Source: Allopusillimonas sp048270225 (lineage in GTDB: Bacteria > Pseudomonadota > Gammaproteobacteria > Burkholderiales > Burkholderiaceae_B). Taken from it: a stretch of 64,000 nucleotides of DNA. A program made the translations under genes and the position numbers. How positions within the stretch are numbered: the first letter of the stretch is position 1; each line of letters starts with the position of its first letter. The DNA is taken from positions 310,001-374,000 of the forward strand of contig JBLWTG010000005.1 of NCBI GenBank assembly GCA_048270225.1, read 5' to 3'. Positions 17,761 through 26,472 of the stretch are shown piece after piece. Under the pieces are notes generated by a model. That model was not told the DNA's origin and made no database searches. It saw only the letters and a list, made by a program, of their open reading frames with translations.

Positions 17761-18564
17761 CTACAACACGAAGGGTTGGCCTGTGACGGGCGTGGTTGCC
17801 ACGGCCATGTCCTGTTCGGCCATGATGCCTGCCTGCCAGGCCTTGCGGCCGCCTTCGATGGCAAGCCGGAAGGCTTCCGCCATGAGCACGGGATCGTGTG
17901 ATTGCGAGACGGCGGAATTGAGCAGCACGCCATCGAAGCCCAGCTCCATGGCCTGCATGGCGTCCATGGGCGAGCCGATGCCGGCATCGATGATGAGTGG
18001 AACGTCGGTGATGCGGTCCCGCAGTGTGCGCAGCGCATAGGGATTGATCAGCCCTTGTCCCGAACCGATGGGAGCGCCCCAGGGCATGAGAATGCGGCAT
18101 CCTGCATCGAGCAGGCGCTGGCAGGTGACGAGATCGTCTGTACAGTAGGGGAAGACCTCGAAGCCGGCCTTGACCAGTTCTGTGGCGGCATGCACGAGCT
18201 CGAAGGGGTCAGGCTGCAGTGTGTACTGGTCGCCGATGACCTCGAGCTTGAGCCAGTTGGTATCGAAGACTTCGCGAGCCATATGGGCCAGCGCAATGGC
18301 TTCGGAGGCCGTGTGGCAACCTGCCGTATTGGGCAGCAAATGCGCGCCGCTTTGTTTGATCAGCCTGAAGAAGGACTGACCGCTGGGGTGCGTGTCGCCT
18401 TCCTTGGCGCCCAGGCCCTGAGGCATCTGGCGCTTGAGGCCAACGGTTACCACCTGGGCGCCCGAGGCCTGGATGGCCTGTTCGAGCACGAGCGGTGAGG
18501 GGTATCCGGCTGTGCCCAGAAAAAAACGGCTTTCCAGCGTTACGCCGGCAATGGACCACGACAT
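17761..18564 (-). CDS. thiG: Thiazole synthase ThiG
   Basis: ThiG makes the thiazole phosphate half of thiamine from deoxyxylulose 5-phosphate, dehydroglycine and ThiS-thiocarboxylate. The 267-residue TIM barrel shows the Schiff-base lysine at Lys106 in NWLKLEVIGD, LPNTAGCHTASEAIALAHMARE, and the phosphate-binding MPWGAPIGSGQGL and PLIIDAGIGSP segments. It starts 6 bases after the end of thiS. The deoxyxylulose phosphate comes from Dxs, also encoded in this window. Confidence 0.95.
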   Translation of the reverse strand: MSWSIAGVTLESRFFLGTAGYPSPLVLEQAIQASGAQVVTVGLKRQMPQGLGAKEGDTHPSGQSFFRLIKQSGAHLLPNTAGCHTASEAIALAHMAREVFDTNWLKLEVIGDQYTLQPDPFELVHAATELVKAGFEVFPYCTDDLVTCQRLLDAGCRILMPWGAPIGSGQGLINPYALRTLRDRITDVPLIIDAGIGSPMDAMQAMELGFDGVLLNSAVSQSHDPVLMAEAFRLAIEGGRKAWQAGIMAEQDMAVATTPVTGQPFVL

Positions 18565-18570
18565 TTGAAA

Positions 18571-18792
18571 TCAGCCTCCGGTAATGGGTTCGAACGTGGT
18601 GACGGCATCTTTGTCCTTCAGGATGGCCTGCGCCCGCGCCTGCCTGGCCACGTGCTGACCATTGAGGGCGCTGGCCACGGGCGTGCCGGCCTCGATGGCA
18701 GGGCCTGCGAACGCGTGCATGGCGTCCTCCAGGCTCGATCCGGCGGGAACGGCATGTTCCTGCCCGTTGAATAAAATCTTGATAGTGCTCAC
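18571..18792 (-). CDS. thiS: Sulfur carrier protein ThiS
   Basis: A 73-residue beta-grasp protein starting MSTIKILFNGQEHAVPAGSS and ending in the required di-glycine ITGG. The C-terminal Gly is adenylated and turned into a thiocarboxylate that gives sulfur to ThiG. Length is only slightly above the usual 65-70. It sits between thiO and thiG with very short gaps, so it is co-transcribed with them. ThiF, the adenylating enzyme, is not in the window. Confidence 0.93.
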   Translation of the reverse strand: MSTIKILFNGQEHAVPAGSSLEDAMHAFAGPAIEAGTPVASALNGQHVARQARAQAILKDKDAVTTFEPITGG

Positions 18793-18798
18793 GGTTGC

Positions 18799-19878
18799 TC
18801 AGGCCCGTATGAAAGGGTCGTTGGTAAAGGCCTGCGCCAGGGCCTGGTCGACAATTGCGGGAGCGATCAGCCAACCATGGCGGAACAGGCCGTTGATGCG
18901 TGTCAGGCCTGCTTCTTGTTCGATCCGGGGCAGGTTGTCCACCAGGGCGGGGCGCAGATTGGTTTCGGCGTGCACCACACGCGCCTCGGCCAGCGCCGGC
19001 AGCATGCTGTGCGCCGCAGCCAGCAATTCTACTGTGCTGCGCAGCGAGATGGGAGAACGGTCTTCGCTTTCGATTTCGCTGGCGCCTACGACGATGATAT
19101 CACCCCGTCGCGGTGCAACGTAAACCCGGTGGCGCGGATGCATGAGCCGTACCGGACGGTGCAGTTGCACGCCCGGTGCGTGCAGCCAGAAGATTTCACC
19201 GCGCACGCCTCGTACATTACGGCAGGAGATTTCGTTGCCCAGATCTGGGGCTTGGGGCGGCCGCTGCCCCAGGCCGCGTACATCGAAGACATGATCGAAT
19301 TCCCATGTTTTGGTGTCCGTTGCGAGCAGGCCTGGTTCCGCGCGCGTTATGGTATGCTGCCAGTGCCACTGGACGCCTTGGGCGCCGGCATACAGCCCCT
19401 GCATGGTCTCGACCGAATTGAGCAGGCCCTCGTGAGGCAGCAGCCAGGCCATGGACGGGCCGTGGATATCGGGTTCGAGCCGGGCCAGCTCGGCCAGCGC
19501 CAGTTTGATGGGCTGGTGGCCGTCGGGGGCTTTCTGGGCGAGCAGGCCGACCGTGCGCTGCGCTGCGCCATTGTCGTGACGATGGGCCAGCAGCAAGCTG
19601 CCTTCGCGCGAGAAAGACACCTGGCCTGGCAGCGCGGGAATGATCTGAGCCCAGCGGTCCAGCGATTGCAGGCCGTAGTTGAACACTTGCAGGTCGGCGC
19701 ATTCGAGTTCGGCAGTGGGGGCAAGCATGCCGGCGGCGGTCCATCCCGCCGCGCCCCGTCCGGCGGGGCCGTCAGCCGGGTCGAAAACGCTTACCTGGTG
19801 CGCTTGTCCTGACAGCAGATAAGCAAGCAATCGCCCCAGTACACCTGCGCCGGCAATCCCGATGTTCATTTTTTTCAT
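18799..19878 (-). CDS. thiO: Glycine oxidase ThiO
   Basis: ThiO oxidises glycine to the imine used by ThiG, the aerobic alternative to ThiH. The 359-residue flavoprotein of the D-amino-acid oxidase family begins with a dinucleotide-binding loop (IGIAGAGVLGRLLAYLL) and has C-terminal RINGLFRHGWLIAPAI, a family ending for FAD-linked glycine oxidases. The start at 19878 (MKKMNIG) could instead be the second ATG at 19869, which places the FAD loop closer to the N-terminus. It is first in thiOSG and is divergent from the IclR gene, with about 56 bases between. No TPP riboswitch is visible in that gap. Confidence 0.9.
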   Translation of the reverse strand: MKKMNIGIAGAGVLGRLLAYLLSGQAHQVSVFDPADGPAGRGAAGWTAAGMLAPTAELECADLQVFNYGLQSLDRWAQIIPALPGQVSFSREGSLLLAHRHDNGAAQRTVGLLAQKAPDGHQPIKLALAELARLEPDIHGPSMAWLLPHEGLLNSVETMQGLYAGAQGVQWHWQHTITRAEPGLLATDTKTWEFDHVFDVRGLGQRPPQAPDLGNEISCRNVRGVRGEIFWLHAPGVQLHRPVRLMHPRHRVYVAPRRGDIIVVGASEIESEDRSPISLRSTVELLAAAHSMLPALAEARVVHAETNLRPALVDNLPRIEQEAGLTRINGLFRHGWLIAPAIVDQALAQAFTNDPFIRA

Positions 19879-19905
19879 CCAAATGTTATAAAAAACGGTA
19901 CAATT

Positions 19906-19924
19906 TATTCCTATTATTGGAATA
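19906..19924. promoter_or_regulatory. Perfect palindrome in the thiO-iclR gap, candidate IclR operator
   Basis: TATTCC, a 7-base AT spacer and GGAATA form a perfect inverted repeat about 10 bases before the IclR ATG at 19935. IclR-family proteins bind short palindromes with TTCC/GGAA-type arms and often repress themselves, so autoregulation is likely. The site could also affect thiO. Binding is inferred. Confidence 0.45.
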
Positions 19925-19934
19925 TAGAGCGATC

Positions 19935-20747
19935 ATGGCCGCACGTCCACAACAAATCCTCAGTGAATTGAAAATCGACGGCAATACGCCGACGATGCGT
20001 CTTTTTGCCTTGCTGGAAGTCATCGCCCAGAAGGACCAGTATTTTTCTTTGCAAAGCCTGGTGGATGAGCTGGGCTTGCCCAAGCCTACGCTGCATCGCA
20101 TGCTGCAGCAGCTGGAAGGCGCCGGCATGATACAGCGCGATGGCGACGGGCGGCAGTACAGCAGCGGCCTGCGCCTGCGGCGCATGGCTGAAAACCTGCT
20201 GCTGAACAATACCGTGCACGGCGCCCGGCATTCGGTACTGCGCCAGCTTGTCGAAGAGGTGGGGGAAAGCTGCAATATCACTACATGTTCCGGTGATGAA
20301 GTATTGTATCTCGACCGGGTCGAGACGCTGGCGCCGTTGCGTTTTTACCTGCATCCGGGGTCACGGGTGCCGCTTCATTGCTCGGCCAGCGGCAAGTTGT
20401 TCCTGACGCAGATGGCGCCTTCGCAGCGTCGCCGCCTGCTGGCCCACGTCGTGCTGGATAAGTACACGGAAAAAACACTGTCCGGCATCGATGCCCTTGA
20501 GCTTGAAATCGAGCGCGTGCGCCGCGATGGCTACGCGATCGACGACGAAGAGTTCCTGCCCGGATTGCTGTGCGTGGCCGTGCTGGTGCCATCGTCCTCG
20601 GGCCGCTCCAACATGGCTGTCGCGATACAGGCGCCCATTATGCGTATGACCGCCGAAAAATCGCTGCAGTGCCTGCCCGCCCTGCAGCGCGCCGCGCAGT
20701 CCCTGGCTGAAATCGAAAGCGCCAATCACACTGGCGATCACGCTTGA
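19935..20747 (+). CDS. IclR-family transcriptional regulator
   Basis: The 270-residue protein has an N-terminal winged helix (TPTMRLFALLEVIAQ then SLQSLVDELGLPKPTLHRMLQQLEGAG at about residues 18-65) and the IclR effector domain (GESCNITTCSGDEVLYLDRVE; LPLHCSASGKLFLTQM-like segment). Effectors of the family are small organic acids and catabolic intermediates. The ATG at 19935 is preferred to an upstream TTG at 19917, which lies inside the palindrome. It is followed after 18 bases by cobS with a good AGGAGA site, so it probably controls the CobST pair. Its ligand is unknown. Confidence 0.88.
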   Translation: MAARPQQILSELKIDGNTPTMRLFALLEVIAQKDQYFSLQSLVDELGLPKPTLHRMLQQLEGAGMIQRDGDGRQYSSGLRLRRMAENLLLNNTVHGARHSVLRQLVEEVGESCNITTCSGDEVLYLDRVETLAPLRFYLHPGSRVPLHCSASGKLFLTQMAPSQRRRLLAHVVLDKYTEKTLSGIDALELEIERVRRDGYAIDDEEFLPGLLCVAVLVPSSSGRSNMAVAIQAPIMRMTAEKSLQCLPALQRAAQSLAEIESANHTGDHA

Positions 20748-20765
20748 CCGCAGGAGAGTATAGAC

Positions 20766-21743
20766 ATGAATCACGCAGCATCTACGTCGCCATCCGTGCA
20801 GCAGATATCCGCCCGTACGGTTTTTGGCCTGGATACGGATCTGCAGGTCCCGGCCTTTGCAGAGCGCGACGAGCATGTGCCCGAGATTGATACTGCCTAT
20901 CGCTTCAATCACGAGGTTACGCTGGCGATCCTGGCCGGCTTTGCCTGGAACCGCCGCGTCATGGTGCAGGGCCTGCACGGCACCGGCAAGTCCACGCATA
21001 TCGAACAGATCGCCGCCCGGCTTAACTGGCCCTGTGTGCGTGTCAATCTGGATGGGCACATCAGCCGTCTGGACATGGTGGGGCGGGACGCCATTGTGCT
21101 GCGCGATGGCCTGCAGGTGACTGAATTCCAGGAGGGCATTCTGCCCTGGGCATTGCAGCGTCCCGTGGCGCTTATCCTTGATGAGTATGATGCAGGCCGC
21201 CCTGATGTCATGTTTGTCATACAGCGCATTCTGGAGCGGGACGGCAGGTTTACGCTGCTGGACCAGAACAGGGTGATTACGCCTCACGCGCAGTTCAGGC
21301 TGTTCGCCACCTCCAATACGCTGGGTCTGGGCAATGCCAGCGGCCTTTACCAGGGCACGCAGCTGCTTAATCATGCCCAGCTTGATCGCTGGAATATTGT
21401 CGCCACGCTCAATTATCTTGCGCCTGAGGATGAGCGCGATATTGTGCTTGCCCGTGTGCCGGCCATGGACAACGTACGGGGCCGCGAACTGGTCGAGGCG
21501 ATGATAGGCGTCGCCAGCCTGACACGCAAAGGCTTTGGGGTCGGCGACCTGTCGACACTGATGTCGCCGCGTACGGTGATCACCTGGGCTGAAAACATAC
21601 AGATATTTACAGACCCGGGGCTGGCATTCCGCCTGTCCTTCGTCAACAAATGCGATGAGAGCGAACGCGGCATCGTCGCCGAATATTTCCAGCGCTGCTT
21701 TGGGCAGGAACTGCCAGAGCAGGCCAAACGCGCGATGGGCTGA
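20766..21743 (+). CDS. cobS: CobS-like AAA+ ATPase (cobaltochelatase subunit family)
   Basis: The 325-residue MoxR-class AAA+ protein closely follows aerobic cobaltochelatase CobS: VFGLDTDLQVPAFAERDEHV at the start, Walker A GLHGTGKST (residues 69-77), WPCVRVNLDGHISRLDMVGR, Walker B LILDEYDAGRPDV, and LSPRTVITWA-like sensor segment (MSPRTVITWAENI). CobS with CobT forms the ATPase ring that powers CobN to insert cobalt into hydrogenobyrinate diamide. No CobN or other cobalamin gene is in the window, so the pair may serve another chelatase or remodelling task. It is preceded by an IclR gene and followed by cobT. Confidence 0.88.
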   Translation: MNHAASTSPSVQQISARTVFGLDTDLQVPAFAERDEHVPEIDTAYRFNHEVTLAILAGFAWNRRVMVQGLHGTGKSTHIEQIAARLNWPCVRVNLDGHISRLDMVGRDAIVLRDGLQVTEFQEGILPWALQRPVALILDEYDAGRPDVMFVIQRILERDGRFTLLDQNRVITPHAQFRLFATSNTLGLGNASGLYQGTQLLNHAQLDRWNIVATLNYLAPEDERDIVLARVPAMDNVRGRELVEAMIGVASLTRKGFGVGDLSTLMSPRTVITWAENIQIFTDPGLAFRLSFVNKCDESERGIVAEYFQRCFGQELPEQAKRAMG

Positions 21744-21747
21744 CGCT

Positions 21748-23460
21748 GTGCAAACCGTTCAGCAGCGTGTGCGCAGGCAGCAGTCCGAAGCCCTGTCCGT
21801 GGCGGCTATGCGGGCGCTCACAGGCAAGGCGGATCTGCATTTCGAGGGTGGCCGGTTGTTCGACGGCGATCATGCCCTGCCGGACCACGCACCGCATCTG
21901 CAGCTGCAGGCGGGTATCGAGGCGCTGTCATCCTATCGCGGTATTGCGGACAGCCTGGCGCTGCGCCTGCGCTATTCCGACGCTGCACTGCATCAGTTGC
22001 GGATGCCAGCCGAGGGCGCAGTAGAGCGCCTGATCTTCGAGTGGCTGGAGCAACTGCGCGTGGAATCGCTGGCGCCTGCCGGCATGCCGGGCTTGCGCCA
22101 GAATATCGTGGCCCGATATCGGGAGTGGTCAGCGGCGTTTCTTGATTCGGGAGCGACGGAGACCAGTCTGGGCATATTGCTGTTTGCGTTTTCGCAGATG
22201 GCCTGGAGCAGGCTGATGGCGCTGCCCCTGCCCGAACATATCGAAGATTTGCTGGAGCCTACGCGCGCGGCACTGGGTCCGGCGCTGGGCGGGCGGCTTG
22301 CAGCCATGCGCCGCATGCGGAACGATCAGTCGGCCTGTGCGGTTTATGCACTTGAGATCGCCCGCGAAATCGCGGCGCGCGTGCAGGCTGAATACGAAGA
22401 CAATCCGCAGACGCGCGGAGTCAGGCATGGGAATTTTTCGCTGGCGCTGGAATTCGAGCCGGACCAGGCGCCGGCTTTCCAGGCGGCGCCTGGCGGCGAA
22501 AGCCTGCTGTTCAGGGCCGCGCGTGGACAGTATCGCGTCTTTACACGACGTTTCGATGTCGAGCAGGCCGCGGCTGATCTGGTGCGCGCCCAGCTCCTGA
22601 TGGAGTTTCGTCAGACCCTGGATGCCATGCTGGCGCGCCAGAGCATGAACGTCGGGCGGCTGGCCCGCGGTCTCAGGGCCGTACTGGCCAGGCCTCAAGT
22701 GGATGGCTGGTTGTTCGGGCAGGAAGAAGGCATTGTGGACGGGAGCCGGCTGTCGCAACTGGTGAGCTCGCCCACCGAAAGAAGGCTGTTCCGCAGCGAC
22801 CGCCACATGCCAGTTTCTCACAGCGCGGTGACCTTTCTGGTGGACTGCTCCGGCTCCATGAAGCAATACGGCGCCACCCTGGCCATGATGCTCGATATTT
22901 TCATGCGTGCCTTCGAGCAGGCTGGCGTGCCCATGGAGATACTTGGCTTTACGACGCGCAGCTGGAATGGCGGCCGGGCCCGCCGGGAATGGTTTGCGCA
23001 GGGCAGGCAGGCCGCGCCGGGTCGCCTGAACGAACTGTGCCATCTTGTGTTCAAGGATGCGGACACGCACTGGCGCCGCGCGCGCAGCGCCATCGGCGCC
23101 TTGATGAAGCCGGACCTGTTCAGGGAGGGGGTGGATGGCGAGGCGGTGCAATGGGCCTGCCAGCGGCTGCTGGGGCAGGATCGGCAACGCCGCATTCTGG
23201 TGGTGATCTCCGATGGCTGTCCCATGGACAGCGCCACCAACCTTGCCAATGACGCGTTCTATCTGGATAACCACCTGAAAGCGGTTGTGCGCCAGAGCGA
23301 GCGCGATCATGGCATTGAGGTGCTGGGCCTGGGGGTTGGGCTGGACCTGAGCCCGTATTACCCCCGCTCTCTGGCACTGGATTTGTCCGAAGGGCTGGAC
23401 AATGCGTTTTTCGATGCCTTTCTGCGTCTGGTGGGGCGCGGCAGGCGGGGTAGAGGCTAG
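21748..23460 (+). CDS. cobT: CobT-like VWA protein (cobaltochelatase subunit family)
   Basis: The 570-residue product has a CobT-type helical N-terminal half (RGIADSLALRLRYSDAALHQ; VERLIFEWLEQLRVESL) and a C-terminal von Willebrand A domain with MIDAS motif DCSGSM (Asp366) and VEILGFTTR-type segment (MEILGFTTRSWNGG). The long acidic linker common in CobT is short here. The GTG at 21748, four bases after cobS, was chosen; an ATG at 21655 would overlap cobS by 89 bases. The stop shares a CTAG with the convergent pta stop. Partner of CobS; its substrate is unknown without CobN. Confidence 0.82.
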   Translation: MQTVQQRVRRQQSEALSVAAMRALTGKADLHFEGGRLFDGDHALPDHAPHLQLQAGIEALSSYRGIADSLALRLRYSDAALHQLRMPAEGAVERLIFEWLEQLRVESLAPAGMPGLRQNIVARYREWSAAFLDSGATETSLGILLFAFSQMAWSRLMALPLPEHIEDLLEPTRAALGPALGGRLAAMRRMRNDQSACAVYALEIAREIAARVQAEYEDNPQTRGVRHGNFSLALEFEPDQAPAFQAAPGGESLLFRAARGQYRVFTRRFDVEQAAADLVRAQLLMEFRQTLDAMLARQSMNVGRLARGLRAVLARPQVDGWLFGQEEGIVDGSRLSQLVSSPTERRLFRSDRHMPVSHSAVTFLVDCSGSMKQYGATLAMMLDIFMRAFEQAGVPMEILGFTTRSWNGGRARREWFAQGRQAAPGRLNELCHLVFKDADTHWRRARSAIGALMKPDLFREGVDGEAVQWACQRLLGQDRQRRILVVISDGCPMDSATNLANDAFYLDNHLKAVVRQSERDHGIEVLGLGVGLDLSPYYPRSLALDLSEGLDNAFFDAFLRLVGRGRRGRG

Positions 23461-24467
23461 GGCTGCTGAGCCTGCGCCTGTACCGCCGTGATGGCGATGA
23501 CGTTGTAGATGTCATCGGTGGCGCAGCCGCGCGATAAATCATTGGCTGGCTTGTTCAGGCCCTGCAGCAGCGGTCCCAACGCCATGGCGCCGCCCAGGCG
23601 TTCGGTCAGTTTGTAGCCGATATTTCCGGCCGATAAATTCGGGAACACCAGTACATTGGCGCGGCCCGCTACACGCGAGTCCGGCACTTTGCGTTCGGCG
23701 ATTTCGGGCACGATGGCCGCATCCAGCTGTATTTCCCCATCAATGGCCAGATCGGGCTCCCGTTCACGTATCAGTTCGCTGGCATGCCTGACCTTGTCCA
23801 CTTCGCGGTGAGTGGCGCTGCCGTGGGTCGAGAAAGACAGCATGGCGAGCCTGGGCGTGACCTCGAGCAGGGTACGGGCGCTGTCGGCAGCGGCCAGCGC
23901 AATTTCCGCAAGCTGCTCGCTGTCCGGGTCGATGACCAGCCCGCAGTCCGAGAAAATCATGGCGTGCGTGTCCGGACAGAAAGCCTGCTCGCGCAGCATG
24001 ATGAAGAAACTGGATACGTGCCGTGTGGAGGGTCGTACCCCTATGATCTGGATGGCATTGCGCACGACGTCAGCCGTGGTATGCGTCGCGCCTGCGACCG
24101 AGCCGTCAGCATAGCCCTGGCGCACCATCAGCAGCGCAAAAATCAGCGGCTGCCGCACGGCATCGCGAGCCTGCTCAGGCGTCATGCCTCTTTTCTGGCG
24201 CAGCGTCAGGAGCGCCCGCTCGAACTCGTCCAGCCAGGGAGAGTCCTGCGGGTTCAGATATTCGGGTTTGTTGCCGGCCGGCGCAAGGGCTGCGTCGGCG
24301 GCTTGTCCGGCCGGCCCGCCAGGACTGCTGATAACGATGATGCGGGCCAGGCCGTCGGCAGCCGCCCGCAGGGCGGCTGCCTGTACGCGAGGGTCATCTC
24401 CTTCGCACAGCACGATGCGCATGGGCTGGCGTCGCGCTTTTTCCAGAATGCGATCGAGCTGTTTCAT
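23457..24467 (-). CDS. pta: Phosphate acetyltransferase
   Basis: Pta converts acetyl phosphate and CoA to acetyl-CoA. The 336-residue single-domain enzyme of the PTA/PTB family has GYADGSVAGATHTTADVVR, DGEIQLDAAIVPEIAERK, FPNLSAGNIGYKLTERLGG and the ending GLNKPANDLSRGC. It lacks the long N-terminal P-loop half of E. coli Pta, as is usual for the Pta paired with Xsc. It lies 20 bases after xsc with GGAG before its ATG, so acetyl phosphate made by Xsc goes directly to acetyl-CoA. Its stop codon and that of cobT share the palindrome CTAG. Confidence 0.95.
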   Translation of the reverse strand: MKQLDRILEKARRQPMRIVLCEGDDPRVQAAALRAAADGLARIIVISSPGGPAGQAADAALAPAGNKPEYLNPQDSPWLDEFERALLTLRQKRGMTPEQARDAVRQPLIFALLMVRQGYADGSVAGATHTTADVVRNAIQIIGVRPSTRHVSSFFIMLREQAFCPDTHAMIFSDCGLVIDPDSEQLAEIALAAADSARTLLEVTPRLAMLSFSTHGSATHREVDKVRHASELIREREPDLAIDGEIQLDAAIVPEIAERKVPDSRVAGRANVLVFPNLSAGNIGYKLTERLGGAMALGPLLQGLNKPANDLSRGCATDDIYNVIAITAVQAQAQQP

Positions 24468-24487
24468 GGAGGTGTCTCCCGCGTTGC

Positions 24488-26284
24488 TCAGACGTAGTCT
24501 TTGTACTTTTCCAGCATGCGTACTGGCTTGGACAGGGCATCACGGCGGAAAGGATCGCCCAGTTCGCGGGTGCACATGATTTCCACGACCGTGGTCTTGC
24601 CTTCCTGCATCTGTGCTTGCAAGGCTTTTTTCAGTGCGGGACCGACGTCTTCCAGCTTGTCGACCACAATCCCTTCGGCGCCCATGGCCTTGCCGATTTC
24701 GGCAAAGCTCTGATTGTCCAGTTCGCCCGCGACAAAGCGGCGATTGTAGAAATCCACCTGGTTTTTCTTTTCGGCGCCCCATTGGCGGTTATGGAAAACA
24801 ACCGCGGTTACAGGAATATCGTGGCGTACGCAGGTCATGATTTCCGACATGCTCATGCCCCAGGCGCCGTCGCCTGCATAGGCAATGGCGGGACGGTCCG
24901 GCGCAGCAACTTTGGCGCCGATGATGGTCGGCAGCGCATAGCCGCAGTTGCCCCAGCTCATGGGTGCGAAAAAGCTGCGTGGCTTTTCAAAGCGCAGATA
25001 GCTGTTGGCCACGGAGTTGATGTTGCCGATGTCTGTCGACACCATGACGTCCGCAGGCATGGCTTTTTCGAGCTCGCGCAGCACCTGGCGCGGATGCAGA
25101 TAATTGCCGTCTTCCTTGTTCTGCTCTTCGATCATGTCCAGGCTGTATGGATCCTTTTCGTGCGTCCATTCGTCCAGCTCTTTTTCCCATGCGTCCTTTT
25201 CCGTCTTGATCTTGCCGGCGCGCTCGTCCTTGGTTGCATCGCAGACCAGCGTCTTGCCGTCCAGGCGGCTGCTGAGTGCAGCGGCGGCGGCCTTGGCGTC
25301 ACCGCAGATACCGACAGTAATCTTCTTGACCAGGCCCAGCATCTTGCTGTCCGCATCGACCTGGATGATTTTTGCGTCTTTGGGCCAGTAGTCCATGCCG
25401 TGCTGCGGCAGGGTGCCGAAAGGTCCAAGACGCGTGCCCAGCGCCAGGACAACGTCCGCCTGCGAAATGAGCTTCATGGCAGCCTTGGAACCCTGGTAGC
25501 CCAGCGGGCCGCACCACAGGGGATGGCTGGCCGGGAAGGAGTCGTTGTGCAGATAGCTGTTCACGACTGGCGCACCCAGGCGTTCGGCCAGGGCTTTGCA
25601 TTCTTCGACTGCATCGCCCATGACCACGCCGCCGCCCGAGATGATGACCGGGAACTTGGCCTTGGACAGCAGTTCAGCGGCTTCGTCCAGCGTCTTGGCG
25701 CCGCCGGGGCCGCGGTCCAGTCGCTGAGGCTTGGGGATTTCTGCCTTGATTTCGCCGTAGAAATAGTCGCGCGGGATGTTCAGCTGGGTCGGGCCCATTT
25801 CCGACAGGGCGCGGTCAAAGCAGCGTGCCGTGTATTCGGCCATGCGCGCGGGGTGGGTGACGTGGCCCTGATACTTCGTGAATTCCTGGAACATGGGCAG
25901 CTGATTGGATTCCTGGAAACCGCCCAGTCCTATACCCATGGTGCCGGCTTCGGGCGTCACGATGACAACCGGGGTGTGGGCCCAATAGGCGGCTGCGATG
26001 GAGGTGACGCAGTTGCTGATGCCTGGGCCATTCTGGCCGATGACGACGCCGTGGCGGCCGCTGACGCGGGCGTAGCCGTCGGCCATATGGCCGGCGCCCT
26101 GTTCGTGCACGACAGGAATCAGCTTGATGCCGGCAGGGGCGAAGATATCCATGGCGTCCATGAAAGCGGATCCCATGATGCCGAAGATTTCTGTGACGCC
26201 GTTGGCGACCATGGTTTCGACAAAGGCTTCGGAAGGGGTCATGGTTTGCACGCCGGTAACGGCTTTGCGGGTATCGGGTGTCAT
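24488..26284 (-). CDS. xsc: Sulfoacetaldehyde acetyltransferase
   Basis: Xsc is a thiamine-diphosphate enzyme that cleaves sulfoacetaldehyde with phosphate into acetyl phosphate and sulfite. The 598-residue product shows EAFVETMVANGVTEIFGIMG, the cofactor glutamate region VVHEQGAGHMADGYARVSGR, and the ThDP-Mg motif GDGAWGMSMSEIMT. The ATG at 26284 was chosen because AGGAG lies 7 bases before it; an in-frame ATG at 26329 has no such site. It leads the xsc-pta operon and is divergent from tauX. ThDP dependence links it loosely to the nearby thiazole genes. Confidence 0.95.
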   Translation of the reverse strand: MTPDTRKAVTGVQTMTPSEAFVETMVANGVTEIFGIMGSAFMDAMDIFAPAGIKLIPVVHEQGAGHMADGYARVSGRHGVVIGQNGPGISNCVTSIAAAYWAHTPVVIVTPEAGTMGIGLGGFQESNQLPMFQEFTKYQGHVTHPARMAEYTARCFDRALSEMGPTQLNIPRDYFYGEIKAEIPKPQRLDRGPGGAKTLDEAAELLSKAKFPVIISGGGVVMGDAVEECKALAERLGAPVVNSYLHNDSFPASHPLWCGPLGYQGSKAAMKLISQADVVLALGTRLGPFGTLPQHGMDYWPKDAKIIQVDADSKMLGLVKKITVGICGDAKAAAAALSSRLDGKTLVCDATKDERAGKIKTEKDAWEKELDEWTHEKDPYSLDMIEEQNKEDGNYLHPRQVLRELEKAMPADVMVSTDIGNINSVANSYLRFEKPRSFFAPMSWGNCGYALPTIIGAKVAAPDRPAIAYAGDGAWGMSMSEIMTCVRHDIPVTAVVFHNRQWGAEKKNQVDFYNRRFVAGELDNQSFAEIGKAMGAEGIVVDKLEDVGPALKKALQAQMQEGKTTVVEIMCTRELGDPFRRDALSKPVRMLEKYKDYV

Positions 26285-26472
26285 GGTGGCTCCTGATTGA
26301 GTGGGGGCTTGGGCGTTGAGCGAGTCCATTAGTCTCGTATCCTGTTTATAAATATTGAGATGAATTATTCCGGTATTTGTTCTTATGCCTAAATTCTATC
26401 TGCCAAAAACAGAAAGTCAATAAAAATTTATTTTTTATGGAACATACCGTTTCGTTTTAAGTATTTATAAAT

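Noticed and set aside
19879..19934. TPP riboswitch before thiO
   Set aside because: The gap is only 56 bases, too short for a TPP aptamer, and lacks its conserved motifs.
21655..21747. ATG start of cobT inside cobS
   Set aside because: It would overlap cobS by 89 bases and add sequence unlike CobT; the GTG at 21748 is better placed.
24617..26296. 559-codon plus-strand frame opposite xsc
   Set aside because: Antisense shadow; Xsc on the other strand has all catalytic motifs.
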